The position numbers and the translations under genes are program-made. Below are positions 45,239 to 54,713 of a stretch of DNA of 64,000 nt, in pieces; within the stretch, counting starts at the first letter, position 1; each line of letters starts with the position of its first letter. This DNA is from G963674955 sp963674955 (GTDB taxonomy: Bacteria > Desulfobacterota > Desulfovibrionia > Desulfovibrionales > Desulfovibrionaceae), in the NCBI GenBank assembly GCA_963674955.2, contig CAXXKR010000004.1, forward strand, positions 1,612,001-1,676,000. Direction: 5' to 3'. Below the pieces are notes generated by a model, which saw nothing but the letters and a program-made list of their open reading frames with translations, ran no database searches and was not told the origin of the DNA.

Positions 45239-46147
45239 ATGTCCACTACAACAAAAAAGGTCACCAAGAAAAGCATACCCTGCAATGTCTGTGGTTCATC
45301 CGACTTCGAAGAAGTTTACCCGGACGAACTAGGTGATTCTCCTCCGGTGGTGGATTACAATTTTACCCAAGAGACTCGCAAAATATACCGAACCGTCAAA
45401 TGCCTGTCCTGCGGGCTGATCTTCACAAACCCCATGCCCGATTTTCAGGACGCCTATGAAGACAATGTAGACGAAGTATACCTGGCTTCGGAGAAACAGC
45501 GAAGAATCACCGCTGCCAAAAGCGTTGACAAAATTCTCAAATACAAGCCCGGAGGCAAACTCCTTGACGTTGGCTGTGCCACAGGTGTCTTCCTTGATGC
45601 CGCAGAGAAACATTTTGACGTCGAAGGCATTGAGCTTTCCCGATGGGCGTCCGAACTGGCGGGCACAAGACACAAGGTATACAATGAACCCCTGTCTTGT
45701 CTGGATATCAGTGAACGCTACGATGTTGTCACCCTTTGGGGGGTCATAGAACATTTTCAGGACCCGTCGCGGGAGATTGCGCTTATAGCAAAAGCCCTCA
45801 AACCGGGAGGGGTGCTGGTTGTCTACACCGGCAACGTCGATGCCCTACTGCCGAGAATTATGGGAAAAGCCTGGTGGTGGTTTCAGGGCATGCATCTATA
45901 CTATTTTTCTGAAAAGACTTGCCGGCAGTTGCTGGGCAATCACGGGATGAATGTCCTATCCTGCGGGCTTCACACCCTGTACTTCTCCATAGCATCTCTG
46001 GGAATCAGCCTTAACAGATACCGCTTAGGAAAGATGCTGGGATTCTTATTCAAGATTCCAGGAATCAAAGACTTGAAAATCCCTGTTAAACTTAGCGGCG
46101 AAATGTTGCTTTTTGCACAAAAGGCCACCAGCCCAAAAAACACCTAA
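45239..46147 (+). CDS. SAM methyltransferase with N-terminal zinc ribbon
   Basis: 302 aa from ATG 45239 (GAGG site upstream). Two cysteine pairs (CNVCGSSDFEEVY and VKCLSCGLIFTNPMP) form a zinc ribbon; the SAM domain has LLDVGCATGVFLDAAEKH, VEGIELSRWAS and VVTLWGVIEHFQDP. This layout is common in methyltransferases of O-antigen loci that act on glycan ends or nucleotide sugars. The start 45218 would overlap gmd and lacks support. Confidence 0.85.
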   Translation: MSTTTKKVTKKSIPCNVCGSSDFEEVYPDELGDSPPVVDYNFTQETRKIYRTVKCLSCGLIFTNPMPDFQDAYEDNVDEVYLASEKQRRITAAKSVDKILKYKPGGKLLDVGCATGVFLDAAEKHFDVEGIELSRWASELAGTRHKVYNEPLSCLDISERYDVVTLWGVIEHFQDPSREIALIAKALKPGGVLVVYTGNVDALLPRIMGKAWWWFQGMHLYYFSEKTCRQLLGNHGMNVLSCGLHTLYFSIASLGISLNRYRLGKMLGFLFKIPGIKDLKIPVKLSGEMLLFAQKATSPKNT

Positions 46148-46191
46148 TCGAAGATCAAAGCTGAGATAAACGACCTTCTTCAAATCAACCA

Positions 46192-47171
46192 ATGCCCAAA
46201 ACACTGATCAGAATCCTCCGCCTCGCCCTGACCGCAGCCTGCCTGGTCTACGCCCTCTGGGGCATCGACCTGCAGGCCCTGTCCCGGGTTCTGGGGCAGT
46301 TGAGCGCCATCACCCTGGCGCTGCTCTTTCTGCTGGGGCTGGCTCAATACGTTCCTCCGGCCATTCGTCTCTCATACCTCAGTTCGGGCAAGATCGGAGT
46401 ATGGACCGGCTATGTGGTCAACCTGTTCTGCCTGGGCGTCAACACCATACTGCCGGCCAAGCTCGGGGAGGTGGCCAAGATAGTATACCTGCATCGCAAC
46501 GAATCCATGTCCGTCGAGGAAAGTTGCGGGCTGACCTTCTGGAACGCTTCTCCGACCTGAACGCGATCCTGCTTTTCGCGCTCTATGCCCTGCTCGCGGT
46601 GGGCGGCGGCGTCTCATTCCTGCCGCTGTTCGCCCTGGTGGCCGGCATCTGGATATTCCTCGCCCTGGCCTGGCGCTTTCCGGGCATGACGGAATTCTTC
46701 GCCAAATTCGTTCCCACAGCCAGGGCAAAACGTTTTTTCCTCTCAATAATGTCCCAGCTCCAGACAATGGCCGGGCCGTCGCTCCTTCTGAACCTCTCCC
46801 TGCTCACCGCCCTGACCTGGATAGTGAACACCCTGTTCACCTTCCTGCTCTTCAACTGGCTATTCGACCTGAACCTTTCGCTGGGCCAGATGGTCACCGT
46901 TTACACGGTTTCGATTCTCGGCTACATCATCCCCTCGGCTCCCGGGGCTCTCGGAGTGTTCGAGGCCTCGCTGGTTCTCTCCCTGGGCTGGTTCGGCGTG
47001 AACAAGGAAGAGTCCGTGGCCCTGGCCGTGATAATACGGCTGCTCCAGACCATTCCCTCCCTGGCCATGACCATGTATGTCCTGATGACCAGCGACATGA
47101 CGCTGAAACGGATACAGGAAGAAACGCTCCAGGAGCAGACCGAAAACCCGGTCCAGGCAGACGAACAATAG
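46192..47171 (+). CDS. UPF0104/LPG-synthase-TM-type flippase-like protein, frameshifted
   Basis: Two frames (46192-46560 and part of 46401-47171) make one polytopic protein of about 326 aa. The first half reads through helices ITLALLFLLGLAQYVP and the conserved NTILPAKLGEVAKIVYLH, breaks after SCGLTF, and resumes in another frame as LERFSDLNAILLFALYALLAV. A missing C near 46538-46542 (TTCTGG for TTCCTGG) explains this. The second half has TALTWIVNTLFTFLLFNW and YIIPSAPGALGVFEASLV, the latter being the family's GxxGxxE-type loop. Members include lipid flippase-like and lysyl-PG synthase membrane domains. Likely lipid-linked intermediate handling. Confidence 0.85.
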
Positions 47172-47225
47172 CTGTTTGCCGCATACGTGTTGACATAACC
47201 GCAGGAAAACGCGACAGGCAGAACC

Positions 47226-49355
47226 ATGGCATCAGCATTTCTCAACAACGAGGCGCCCAAGGCCCTGGTCGTCTTCTTCATCCTGGCCGCGACCATACTC
47301 CTTGTGGGCAACAAGAAAATAATCGTCGACCCCTACGTCGAGTACGCCCAGGGCGAATACATCGTGGCCCAGGGATTTGTAAGCCCGGACTTTCACGACC
47401 GGTCGGACATAAGTCCCATGCTGTCCGCCAAGGGCTACCTGCCTCCGACCCTGGCCCTGGTGCCTCAGTCCCTGCTTTTCGACCAGACCTTCAACACGAT
47501 TTGCGCCTTTGTCTTCGTGGCCTTTCTGCTGGCGACAGTGTACTCCTGCTGCCGGGCGACCGGGCTGGACAAAACAACCTCGCTGCTGATCGTGTTCGCC
47601 ATCAAGTTCTACCATCTGTTCCTTAAAATTTTCGCCGACCTGGTGGACAGCGTTGAGAAATTATTCCACGGTTCACCCACCGTGGCCCATGATTTCCTGC
47701 ATCACATTCTCAAGCTGCCCTCGCCCACGCCGAACCTCTTCTGGACCTACTCCTACTACGATTTCAGAGCCTGGATACTGCCTCTCGCCCTGCTCGGACT
47801 CTGCTTTCTCCTGAAACGCCGTTATTTCCTGTCCGGCCTTTCGCTGGCCCTGGTCAACCTGGTGCACGTCAAGTTCGGAGCGAGAAGCTTCGCCATCCTT
47901 GTGGTCTGCCTGGCCGTGATCTATTTCATCAAGAGGATGGAGGGCGAGACGAACCTGCTCTCCAGGTACAGCAAGGCAATCTTCGCCTTTCTTGTCCCCT
48001 ATACAGCCATCACCGGCTACCTGTTCTACAAGATAATGGCCACGAAAGCCTTCTGGGCCGCCCTTGACGTTCCAAAGGCCTCGGCCCTCATTTCTCCGCT
48101 GGCCTACATGCTCCTGCGCACCCCGGACGACTGGATGCTCCTTGAAAGCGAGACCTCCTTCATCGTGCAGATATTCGCCTTTTTCCTGATCACCGTCGCC
48201 TCCTGGCTCTTCATCCTGAAAAGAACCGACCACCCGCAACTCAGGTCGGCCGCAAGAGTATTCATCATCGCCGCAAGCGTGGCCATGGGTTTCATCCTGT
48301 TCGGAATCCTCTTCGAGCTGGTGATCATCGACATGCTTCCCTGGCGGATTTCACTTTCCTTTCTCATGCTCCGCTCCTGGGACACCATCTGGATCATCAC
48401 GACCAGCTTCCTGATCAGTTCGACCCTGCTCCTGTATGTCCTGCTGAAATCAGTGCGGCCAAGACAGAGCTACCTGCGACCGGCCAACCTGTTCCTTGTC
48501 GCCTTTTCGCTCTTCGCGCTGGGCTACATCGGCGTAAAATACATCCCAGACTACAAGAAATGCGTGCTCACCGAACATCTCGACAAGTACGCCATGAAAA
48601 CCAGATACACCCAGGTGCGTTCGGACGATCTGTTCGCCGTCCATGAGCGGCACAGACAGGCCCTGCTGGACTCGTTGCGCGCCAACGATTTCACGGACTA
48701 CGAAGAGCATCTCCAGGGGCTGGAAAACAATTATCGCTCCGCCCTGGACATCTCACCGGACACAACCGGATATGCCGATCCAGAAGCGCTCATGTTTCGC
48801 GCCTTCCGTTCCTTCGCCAACGGCAGATTCTCCTCCGGAAGCGCCGACCTAAGGCAGCTGAAACAGATACAGACCGAAACCGCCTCGGTTGTCTATTCGC
48901 CATCCGGCGACAACGGAGACGGGCTGAAAGAGATCGTTGTAAAGATTCCCATGGACGGCTACCAGGAGGCGACCGACTGGATCGACAACAATCTTCCAGC
49001 CGACGCGGCCATAATTTGCCACCCCCGGCTGCCCGCCGTGGAAACCTATACGCGCAGGGCAGGCTTCATCAGAATAAGCTCGCACATGATATACATGGTC
49101 CCGGAAAGCTATCCCTTTATCCTGGCCCGATTGCAGGCCATTGCCGGGCCTATTGTCCCTGAGGCCAGCGACCCCAGGCAGTTGTTCATCGAGAGCCGCT
49201 TGAAGTTCCTCGAACTGACCTCGGAAGACTTCGCAAGGATCAAGTCGCTCTACCCGCACTACAACTACGTGCTCACGGAGCGAAGCCATGAGCTGCCCCT
49301 GGACATCCTCTACCAAAACGAATGGATATCCCTTTATTCCCTGGAGGGGTCATAA
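47226..49355 (+). CDS. Large polytopic membrane protein, GT-C-like
   Basis: 709 aa. About eleven hydrophobic helices lie in residues 12-440 (ALVVFFILAATILLVG, AFVFVAFLLATVYSC, IFAFLVPYTAITGYLF, SFLISSTLLLYVLLK), then a long soluble region (450-709). An acidic loop after helix 1 (VDPYVEYAQGEY) is where GT-C enzymes carry catalytic acids. No family I can name. Neighbouring glycosyltransferases and the flippase-like protein suggest a polymerase, ligase or GT-C transferase. GC-rich and frame-intact. Confidence 0.6.
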   Translation: MASAFLNNEAPKALVVFFILAATILLVGNKKIIVDPYVEYAQGEYIVAQGFVSPDFHDRSDISPMLSAKGYLPPTLALVPQSLLFDQTFNTICAFVFVAFLLATVYSCCRATGLDKTTSLLIVFAIKFYHLFLKIFADLVDSVEKLFHGSPTVAHDFLHHILKLPSPTPNLFWTYSYYDFRAWILPLALLGLCFLLKRRYFLSGLSLALVNLVHVKFGARSFAILVVCLAVIYFIKRMEGETNLLSRYSKAIFAFLVPYTAITGYLFYKIMATKAFWAALDVPKASALISPLAYMLLRTPDDWMLLESETSFIVQIFAFFLITVASWLFILKRTDHPQLRSAARVFIIAASVAMGFILFGILFELVIIDMLPWRISLSFLMLRSWDTIWIITTSFLISSTLLLYVLLKSVRPRQSYLRPANLFLVAFSLFALGYIGVKYIPDYKKCVLTEHLDKYAMKTRYTQVRSDDLFAVHERHRQALLDSLRANDFTDYEEHLQGLENNYRSALDISPDTTGYADPEALMFRAFRSFANGRFSSGSADLRQLKQIQTETASVVYSPSGDNGDGLKEIVVKIPMDGYQEATDWIDNNLPADAAIICHPRLPAVETYTRRAGFIRISSHMIYMVPESYPFILARLQAIAGPIVPEASDPRQLFIESRLKFLELTSEDFARIKSLYPHYNYVLTERSHELPLDILYQNEWISLYSLEGS

Positions 49356-49437
49356 CCCTCGCCTCCGGATTCAAGCAACGGAAACCAGGCCATGAACCAT
49401 CCGTTACCGAAGTTATGAAGAACAGCCGGACCCAGCC

Positions 49438-50544
49438 ATGAAAATCGCGTACATCATCGGCGGACTGCCCTTTGGCGGCATAGAGAACTGGCTCTACGAC
49501 CTCTGCCTCAAGCTCAAGGGGCGGGAGAACGTTGGCGCGGTGGTCCTGAACGTCTCGGGCACGGGCGTGAAGATCGAAGATTACCAGAAGGCGGGAATCG
49601 AGCTGATAAACGTCTGCGATTCAAAGAAGACCCTCAAGACCTTCAGGTTGGATACGGCGCTCAAGGTCCGCCGCCTTCTAAAAGACATCCGCCCCGACCT
49701 GATCCACACCCTGCAATTCTCGGGCGACTATTTTGGACGATTGGCCTCCCTGGGCTTGGGCATTCCTGTCATAACGCACATCAGGAACATCAAGCGCGAG
49801 AACAAGAAGCACCGCGTGCTGGCCAACAGGCTCCTGTCATATGCCACGGACCTCTACATCTCTGTGTCCAAGCAGGCCTTGGCCACCATCGAGAAACAGC
49901 ACAACATGGCGGGCCGCGAGGTAAAGGTGCTATACAACGCGGTGAACCCGGCCAAGCTGGACGGACCCGGCCTGGACATGAAACAGGCCTTCGGCCTGGA
50001 AGGAAAAATCGTGCTGGGCGTGGGCCGCATGGTGGCCCAGAAAAATTTCGACCTGCTCATCCGGGCCTTTCGCAAGGTACTGGACCGCTACCAGGGCAAG
50101 GCCGGTCTGCTCATCGCCGGGGACGGCGGCGAGCGCGAACGGCTGCAAACCCTCATTTCCCAGCTTGGAATCGCGGACAAGGCCATGCTGGCCGGATACC
50201 GCACGGACATACCGGCCCTGATGCGCTCCTCCCACATCCTGGCCATGCCCTCTGACTACGAGGGACTGCCCGTGACACATGTGGAGGCCATGTTCTGCGG
50301 CCTGCCCGCAGTAATATCCAGACACGTGCCGTCCATAGAGATCGCCTCGGAATCATCCCTGGTCTGCAAGCGCACGCCCGAGGACATAGCGGACAAGCTC
50401 CTGGCCCTGCTGGAAGACGGCAAACTTTATACGGACATGTCGGCCAGGGCCCTGGAGGCCTCAAGGCTGCACACCATGGACCTCCATGTGGAAAAGCTCA
50501 TGGCCATATACGATGAAGTCCTCAAGGGGCGAACCCATGGCTGA
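49438..50544 (+). CDS. GT4-family glycosyltransferase
   Basis: 368-aa GT-B enzyme: N-terminal YIIGGLPFGGIENWLYDLC (glycine-rich acceptor loop), central VLGVGRMVAQKNFDLLIRAF (donor-binding), LLIAGDGGERERLQTLI, and the retaining GT4 motif PSDYEGLPVTHVEAMFCGLP with its E...E pair. It uses a nucleotide sugar in the cytoplasm to extend the glycan. Stop overlaps the next start (50537) by 8 bases. Confidence 0.93.
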   Translation: MKIAYIIGGLPFGGIENWLYDLCLKLKGRENVGAVVLNVSGTGVKIEDYQKAGIELINVCDSKKTLKTFRLDTALKVRRLLKDIRPDLIHTLQFSGDYFGRLASLGLGIPVITHIRNIKRENKKHRVLANRLLSYATDLYISVSKQALATIEKQHNMAGREVKVLYNAVNPAKLDGPGLDMKQAFGLEGKIVLGVGRMVAQKNFDLLIRAFRKVLDRYQGKAGLLIAGDGGERERLQTLISQLGIADKAMLAGYRTDIPALMRSSHILAMPSDYEGLPVTHVEAMFCGLPAVISRHVPSIEIASESSLVCKRTPEDIADKLLALLEDGKLYTDMSARALEASRLHTMDLHVEKLMAIYDEVLKGRTHG

Positions 50545-51622
50545 CCTGATCCGGCTGAACCCCAAAAAAATTCTTGTCTGCCAGCTCAGGCAGATCGGGG
50601 ACGTTATCCTGACCACCCCGGCCATAAGCCTGCTCAGGGAACGCTACCCGGACGCCGAGATTCACCTATACACGGAAAAAATCTGCGCCCGGCTCCTGGA
50701 AAACAACCCGGAGATCACAAGGATATGGGCCCTGGACAAATCCTGGAGCCCTTTGAAATGCATGGCTTTCTATTGGAAGGTGGCGCGGCAGGGCTATGAT
50801 CTGGTCATCGATTTCCAGCAACTGCCCCGCTGTCTCTGGGTGGTGCTCTTCTCAATGGCCAAAGTCCGCCTCTCATTCACCGCCAAATGGCCCAAGAGCC
50901 TCTTGTACACCCACACCAGTCCGCCTTTCGGCAAGTACGCGGCCAAGCTCAAGGCCAGCACGCTAACGCCCCTTGGCATCCACTGGATGGGCCACCGCCC
51001 GCGCATCTACCTGACGGACGAGGAAAGGAAATGGGCACGCGATTTCCTGCGCGAACAAGGCGTGAAGCGCGGCCAATTGCTGGTGACGGTCGACCCCACC
51101 CACCGCAGGGCCACGCGCAAATGGCCCGCCGACCGCTACGGCGAGGTGATCCGGCAAGCCGTGGATAAGCGGCCGGACCTGAAGTTTCTCATCCTCTGCG
51201 GACCGGGCGAGGAAAAGGTGGGCGAAAAGGTCCTCAAGGCCTCCAAATCTCCTGAAAACTGCATCCTGCCCGAGCGCGTCCTGACCCTCAGGGAAATGGC
51301 CGCGGTCATCCACTACGCGGACCTGCACCTTGGCAACTGCTCGGCCCCAAGGCACGTGGCCGTGGCCGTGGACACCCCTTCCCTGATAATAATCGGCTCA
51401 ACCGGCACCACGGCCTGGAAGCACCCCAGCCCGAAACACCAGATCGTCTGCCTCTATCTGGAATGCGGGAAATGCAATGAGAACGTCTGCCCCAAGGGCA
51501 CCATGGACTGCCTCATGGGCGTGACCCCGGAGCGCGTGCTCTGCTCGCTTCTGCCGAGACTGCCGGAAGAAGGCGACGACCTTGCTAGTCTGCGTAAATA
51601 TCCACCAGAGGCGAGATGCTGA
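50537..51622 (+). CDS. GT9-family (heptosyltransferase-like) transferase
   Basis: 361 aa from ATG 50537, which follows a GGGGC site inside the GT4 gene. GT9 features: ILVCQLRQIGDVILTTPAI, VVDFQ-like LVIDFQQLPRC, DPTHRRATRKWPADRYGEVI (sugar-nucleotide pocket), and LHLGNCSAPRHVAVAVDTPS. A C-terminal cysteine set CGKCNENVCPKGTMDCLM resembles that of other GT9 enzymes. Adds heptose or a related sugar to an LPS-type core. Its last 38 bases overlap the convergent gene at 51585. Confidence 0.9.
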   Translation: MADLIRLNPKKILVCQLRQIGDVILTTPAISLLRERYPDAEIHLYTEKICARLLENNPEITRIWALDKSWSPLKCMAFYWKVARQGYDLVIDFQQLPRCLWVVLFSMAKVRLSFTAKWPKSLLYTHTSPPFGKYAAKLKASTLTPLGIHWMGHRPRIYLTDEERKWARDFLREQGVKRGQLLVTVDPTHRRATRKWPADRYGEVIRQAVDKRPDLKFLILCGPGEEKVGEKVLKASKSPENCILPERVLTLREMAAVIHYADLHLGNCSAPRHVAVAVDTPSLIIIGSTGTTAWKHPSPKHQIVCLYLECGKCNENVCPKGTMDCLMGVTPERVLCSLLPRLPEEGDDLASLRKYPPEARC

Positions 51623-53213
51623 CCTTGTTGGGTATGGCCAGCAGCCTGACGGGAATCCCCAGCACATGGGCCTCAAGGCCCACGGAACTGTAAGTCACCA
51701 CCACCTCTCCGGCCACTGCCAGATAGCGGTAGATGTCTTCCTCGGCCAGGACCGCGTTGTCCGCGCCAAGGGAGGCCATGGCCTTTTGCCGTTCGTCCGG
51801 CCGAGTCTTGGGATGGAACTTGAAGAGGTATTTCTTTTTCGGATTGGCCGCTATCTCATCCCGCATGGCCTCCACCACCAAATCCACGTCGTGCTGGCTA
51901 AAGGCGATGAGCACCGTTTCCGGCTGGACATTGTCCCGCTTTATGTCTTTTAGATAGGAAAGGCGGTAGACATCTTCCACCACCTCAACATTCCTGTACC
52001 CCGCTTCCAGATAGACCTTCATGGACAACTCGTCCTCGGCCAACACCCTGTCCGGCACGGGCAAATGGTTCAGGAAATCGCGGGAATCATGGGCCGGTTC
52101 GTTCTCGGCAAGGTAATAAAGCAAACGGGTGCGAGCGGACGGGCCATGCTGAAAACCCGTGAGCCGAATATCCGGAAAGTATTCCTTGATCACGAAGGCG
52201 AAAAGCCTGCCGTAGCCGAACTCGTGCAGGTAGTAGACGAATTCCGCAGGCGGATGACTCTCCAAGGCCTCGCGCACCGCGTCCACGTGCATCAGAAGCC
52301 TTGGAATCCTGAGCATGGAAAGGTCGATCTCCAGGGCCATGTAGCCGCCCAAATCAAGGCTCTTGAAGCTGTAATCGCACTCCTTGAGCCCGGACTTGGC
52401 CCGCTCCAGGCGCAGGGCCCAAAAAAACCCGGCCAGCACCTCGCGCAGGCCAATGCCCCTGTCCAGGACCAGATAACTCATGTCCAGCTTCTCAAGCCTG
52501 CGCATGGCCCGAAACATGGCCAAAATTCCTATCTTCTGGTGCAGGCCGTCGGTTAGGACCGAAAGCAGATGGCAGTCCGAATCATTCTTCAGGGGCCCGT
52601 ATTTTATGTCTATGCTCCCGGTCCCGAACTGGCGGGGGTAGCGGGTCAGGAAAAGCCGTTTCACAGGCTTTTTGGGCGCGGGAAAGTTGAAGGACTTGAG
52701 GAGCAGAACCTTGATGAACGCGGCCAAAAAAAAGCGCAGTTGCGTGCGTATTCCCTTAAACCGACTTGAATCGGCCATTACGGTTTCCGACTCGCTTGTC
52801 TGAATATCCACGCCGGATTTGAAGGCGCGCACGAACTCGGACGTGCAGCCGTAGAGCAAAACGCGGTCAATGGCATTTTCAGAAATTAGTTCCTTCAAAA
52901 GCGTGATGTGGCAGGCCGCGTCAAAGGTCTCGAAGACTTCCATGCGTTTCACGGCCAGGTCGGATAGGAAGTAGAGGGAAAGCCTGTTTTGGTAGGTCAG
53001 GCCCAAATCCTTGAAATATCCATTCGCGGAAAAGATGAAGGAGCAGTAGTCGTCCCGGATGGCAAGGGCCGTGGCGTTGAGGCGTGAGGCATCGTTCAGC
53101 TCCCGCGCCTGTTCCTGCTCAAGTCTGCCGCTGGCCAGGTAGTAGACGAACTCGGCGTCCAGACCCTCAAGCCTGCCCGTTTCCTGTTTTCCGTAGATGC
53201 AAAGGGTGGCCAT
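51585..53213 (-). CDS. Surface carbohydrate biosynthesis protein
   Basis: 542-aa protein, probably a transferase of the same broad type as at 39045. Blocks: FVYYLHEFGYGRLFAF, IRLTGFQHGPSARTR, LIAFSQHDVDLVVEAM, YLFKFHPKTRPDERQ and VVTYSSVGLEAHVLGIPV; the last two look like the phosphate- and nucleotide-binding sites of the capsule transferase group. It is the most downstream gene of the minus-strand operon and could use the CMP-sugar made by the KdsB-type enzyme (inference). An unusually long N-terminal region (1-190) has no recognisable domain. Confidence 0.68.
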   Translation of the reverse strand: MATLCIYGKQETGRLEGLDAEFVYYLASGRLEQEQARELNDASRLNATALAIRDDYCSFIFSANGYFKDLGLTYQNRLSLYFLSDLAVKRMEVFETFDAACHITLLKELISENAIDRVLLYGCTSEFVRAFKSGVDIQTSESETVMADSSRFKGIRTQLRFFLAAFIKVLLLKSFNFPAPKKPVKRLFLTRYPRQFGTGSIDIKYGPLKNDSDCHLLSVLTDGLHQKIGILAMFRAMRRLEKLDMSYLVLDRGIGLREVLAGFFWALRLERAKSGLKECDYSFKSLDLGGYMALEIDLSMLRIPRLLMHVDAVREALESHPPAEFVYYLHEFGYGRLFAFVIKEYFPDIRLTGFQHGPSARTRLLYYLAENEPAHDSRDFLNHLPVPDRVLAEDELSMKVYLEAGYRNVEVVEDVYRLSYLKDIKRDNVQPETVLIAFSQHDVDLVVEAMRDEIAANPKKKYLFKFHPKTRPDERQKAMASLGADNAVLAEEDIYRYLAVAGEVVVTYSSVGLEAHVLGIPVRLLAIPNKVSISPLVDIYAD

Positions 53214-53256
53214 ATCTGCCCCGGCGTTTTATGCGGCCAAAATCACAAAATTTTGA

Positions 53257-54156
53257 TCATTTTTCCCGGCTCTCCAGCCAGGCCTTGAAGCTCGCCTCGC
53301 CGATGACGTCCCCGTGAACGTCGCAATCGCAACAGGGCGGCTCGCTCCTGTCGCCCGTAGCCAGACGCGCCTTGAACTCCTGCAAGCGGTCACTGGACCA
53401 GAGCTCCCAGATGCTGTCGTCGTGCAAATTTCCGATCAGGAAACGCTTGCGCCAATCGTGGGAGCAGAGAAGCATGTCCCCGTTGAAGTCTATCTTGGCC
53501 ATGTAGAACGGATAGTAGCAGGGCTTTTTCAGCGGCAGCTCGGTTATCTGTTCTTCGCCCTCGGCCCGATACTTGTTGGAATCCAGCAACCCGCCCCGGT
53601 TGGACACGGTCAAGCCATAATTTCCGTCCTGAAAATAGCGGCGGCGCAGGATAACCTGCTCCTCCCTGAGGCCCGCCTTGTCGCGCATGGCCTGGAATTT
53701 TTCTATCTGCTCCGGCCCGTCGTACATGCTGACGTTCACGGTATCCAGCCCGGCCCCAAACAACTCGGCCAGAATTTCCGGGGTCATGAGGTCGCCGTTG
53801 GAAATGATCTCCACCCTGGCCTGGGGCAGCTTCTCCTTGCTCATGGCGATGATCTCCACGATGCGGTCGTGGAGCAGGGGTTCGCTGAACCCGGAAAACA
53901 TGATCAACCCGTGGTAGTCCACAGCCTTCAAGTCACCGAGAATCTTGGCGTAGAAATCAAGGTCCAGTTTGCCCTTGGCGTCGATATTCCTGTAGAAATT
54001 CCTGTCCGACACAGGACAGAATTCGCACTTGCGCGTGCAGGCGGCCAGGGTGTTGAACTCCACGAAGGAAAACATGGGCAACCCCTCGCGCAGAGTTATG
54101 CCCTCGGTGACGATGCGGTTCTTGCGCACCGTGCTCTTGTCTATATACGTGCTCAC
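53257..54156 (-). CDS. Radical SAM protein with C-terminal cysteine cluster
   Basis: 299 aa; I place the start at GTG 54156, with AAAGGAA 8 bases ahead, since residues before it are not family-like. The iron-sulfur motif is CTRKCEFC (Cys40, 44, 47 by this start). FSGFSEPLLHDR and SMYDGPEQIEKFQ fit the radical SAM barrel. The C-terminal CYYPFYMAKIDFNGDMLLC and PCCDCDVHGD form a SPASM-like auxiliary cluster. Such proteins do oxidations, epimerisations or C-C chemistry on peptides or sugars (for example aminosugar dehydration). The substrate is unknown; being in an 11-gene sugar operon, a nucleotide-sugar or aminosugar target is suspected. Confidence 0.85.
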   Translation of the reverse strand: MSTYIDKSTVRKNRIVTEGITLREGLPMFSFVEFNTLAACTRKCEFCPVSDRNFYRNIDAKGKLDLDFYAKILGDLKAVDYHGLIMFSGFSEPLLHDRIVEIIAMSKEKLPQARVEIISNGDLMTPEILAELFGAGLDTVNVSMYDGPEQIEKFQAMRDKAGLREEQVILRRRYFQDGNYGLTVSNRGGLLDSNKYRAEGEEQITELPLKKPCYYPFYMAKIDFNGDMLLCSHDWRKRFLIGNLHDDSIWELWSSDRLQEFKARLATGDRSEPPCCDCDVHGDVIGEASFKAWLESREK

Positions 54157-54167
54157 TCTTGTTCCTT

Positions 54168-54713
54168 TCAGCTTTGGGCCTCTTCCCACTGGGGTCGAAG
54201 CAGCGCCATCTGGTACAGGGAATGCCGCTGACCCTGAAATTCCAGCACGTCGCGGATGAGTCCTTCGAAGCGGTACCCGGCCCTGACGTAGGCGGCCACG
54301 GCCGGGGTGTTGGTGACCATGACACTGATGCTCATGCGATAGAGGCCGAGCTCGTCAAAGCCAACCGACGAAATCAGGTCGGCAAAATGGCGGCCCAATC
54401 CCCTGCCCCGCTGGCCGGGAGCCAGGACGATGTGCGCTCCGGTTCCGATCCGAAATTCCGGGCGGATGTTCTTTATCTCGAAATGTCCCACGTACTCGCC
54501 CGTGTCCTTGAGAAAGGCGGAGTAGAACCTGTGGGTCTCGGACCTGTTCTTCTCGTAGAAATCCATGAACCCGCTGGGCTTCAGGGGATGTTGCAGGGTC
54601 GAGGAAAGATTGAAAAGCTCTCGAGGGCCGGGCGACATCCACCCGGCAAGTTCCCCGGCGTCCTCGGACCTGAATTTTCTGGCCTCGAAAATGTCCTTGT
54701 ATGACTTGCTCAT
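54168..54713 (-). CDS. GNAT N-acetyltransferase (RimJ-type)
   Basis: 181-aa acetyltransferase of the Acetyltransf_3 class with the CoA loop HIVLAPGQRGRGLGRHFADLI and the C-terminal VMVTNTPAVAAYVRAGYRFEG. Within a sugar operon it most likely acetylates an amino group made by the HisC-like aminotransferase, with which it overlaps by 4 bases (ATGA). It is also a possible candidate for the otherwise missing LegH step. Full length, no oddities. Confidence 0.87.
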   Translation of the reverse strand: MSKSYKDIFEARKFRSEDAGELAGWMSPGPRELFNLSSTLQHPLKPSGFMDFYEKNRSETHRFYSAFLKDTGEYVGHFEIKNIRPEFRIGTGAHIVLAPGQRGRGLGRHFADLISSVGFDELGLYRMSISVMVTNTPAVAAYVRAGYRFEGLIRDVLEFQGQRHSLYQMALLRPQWEEAQS

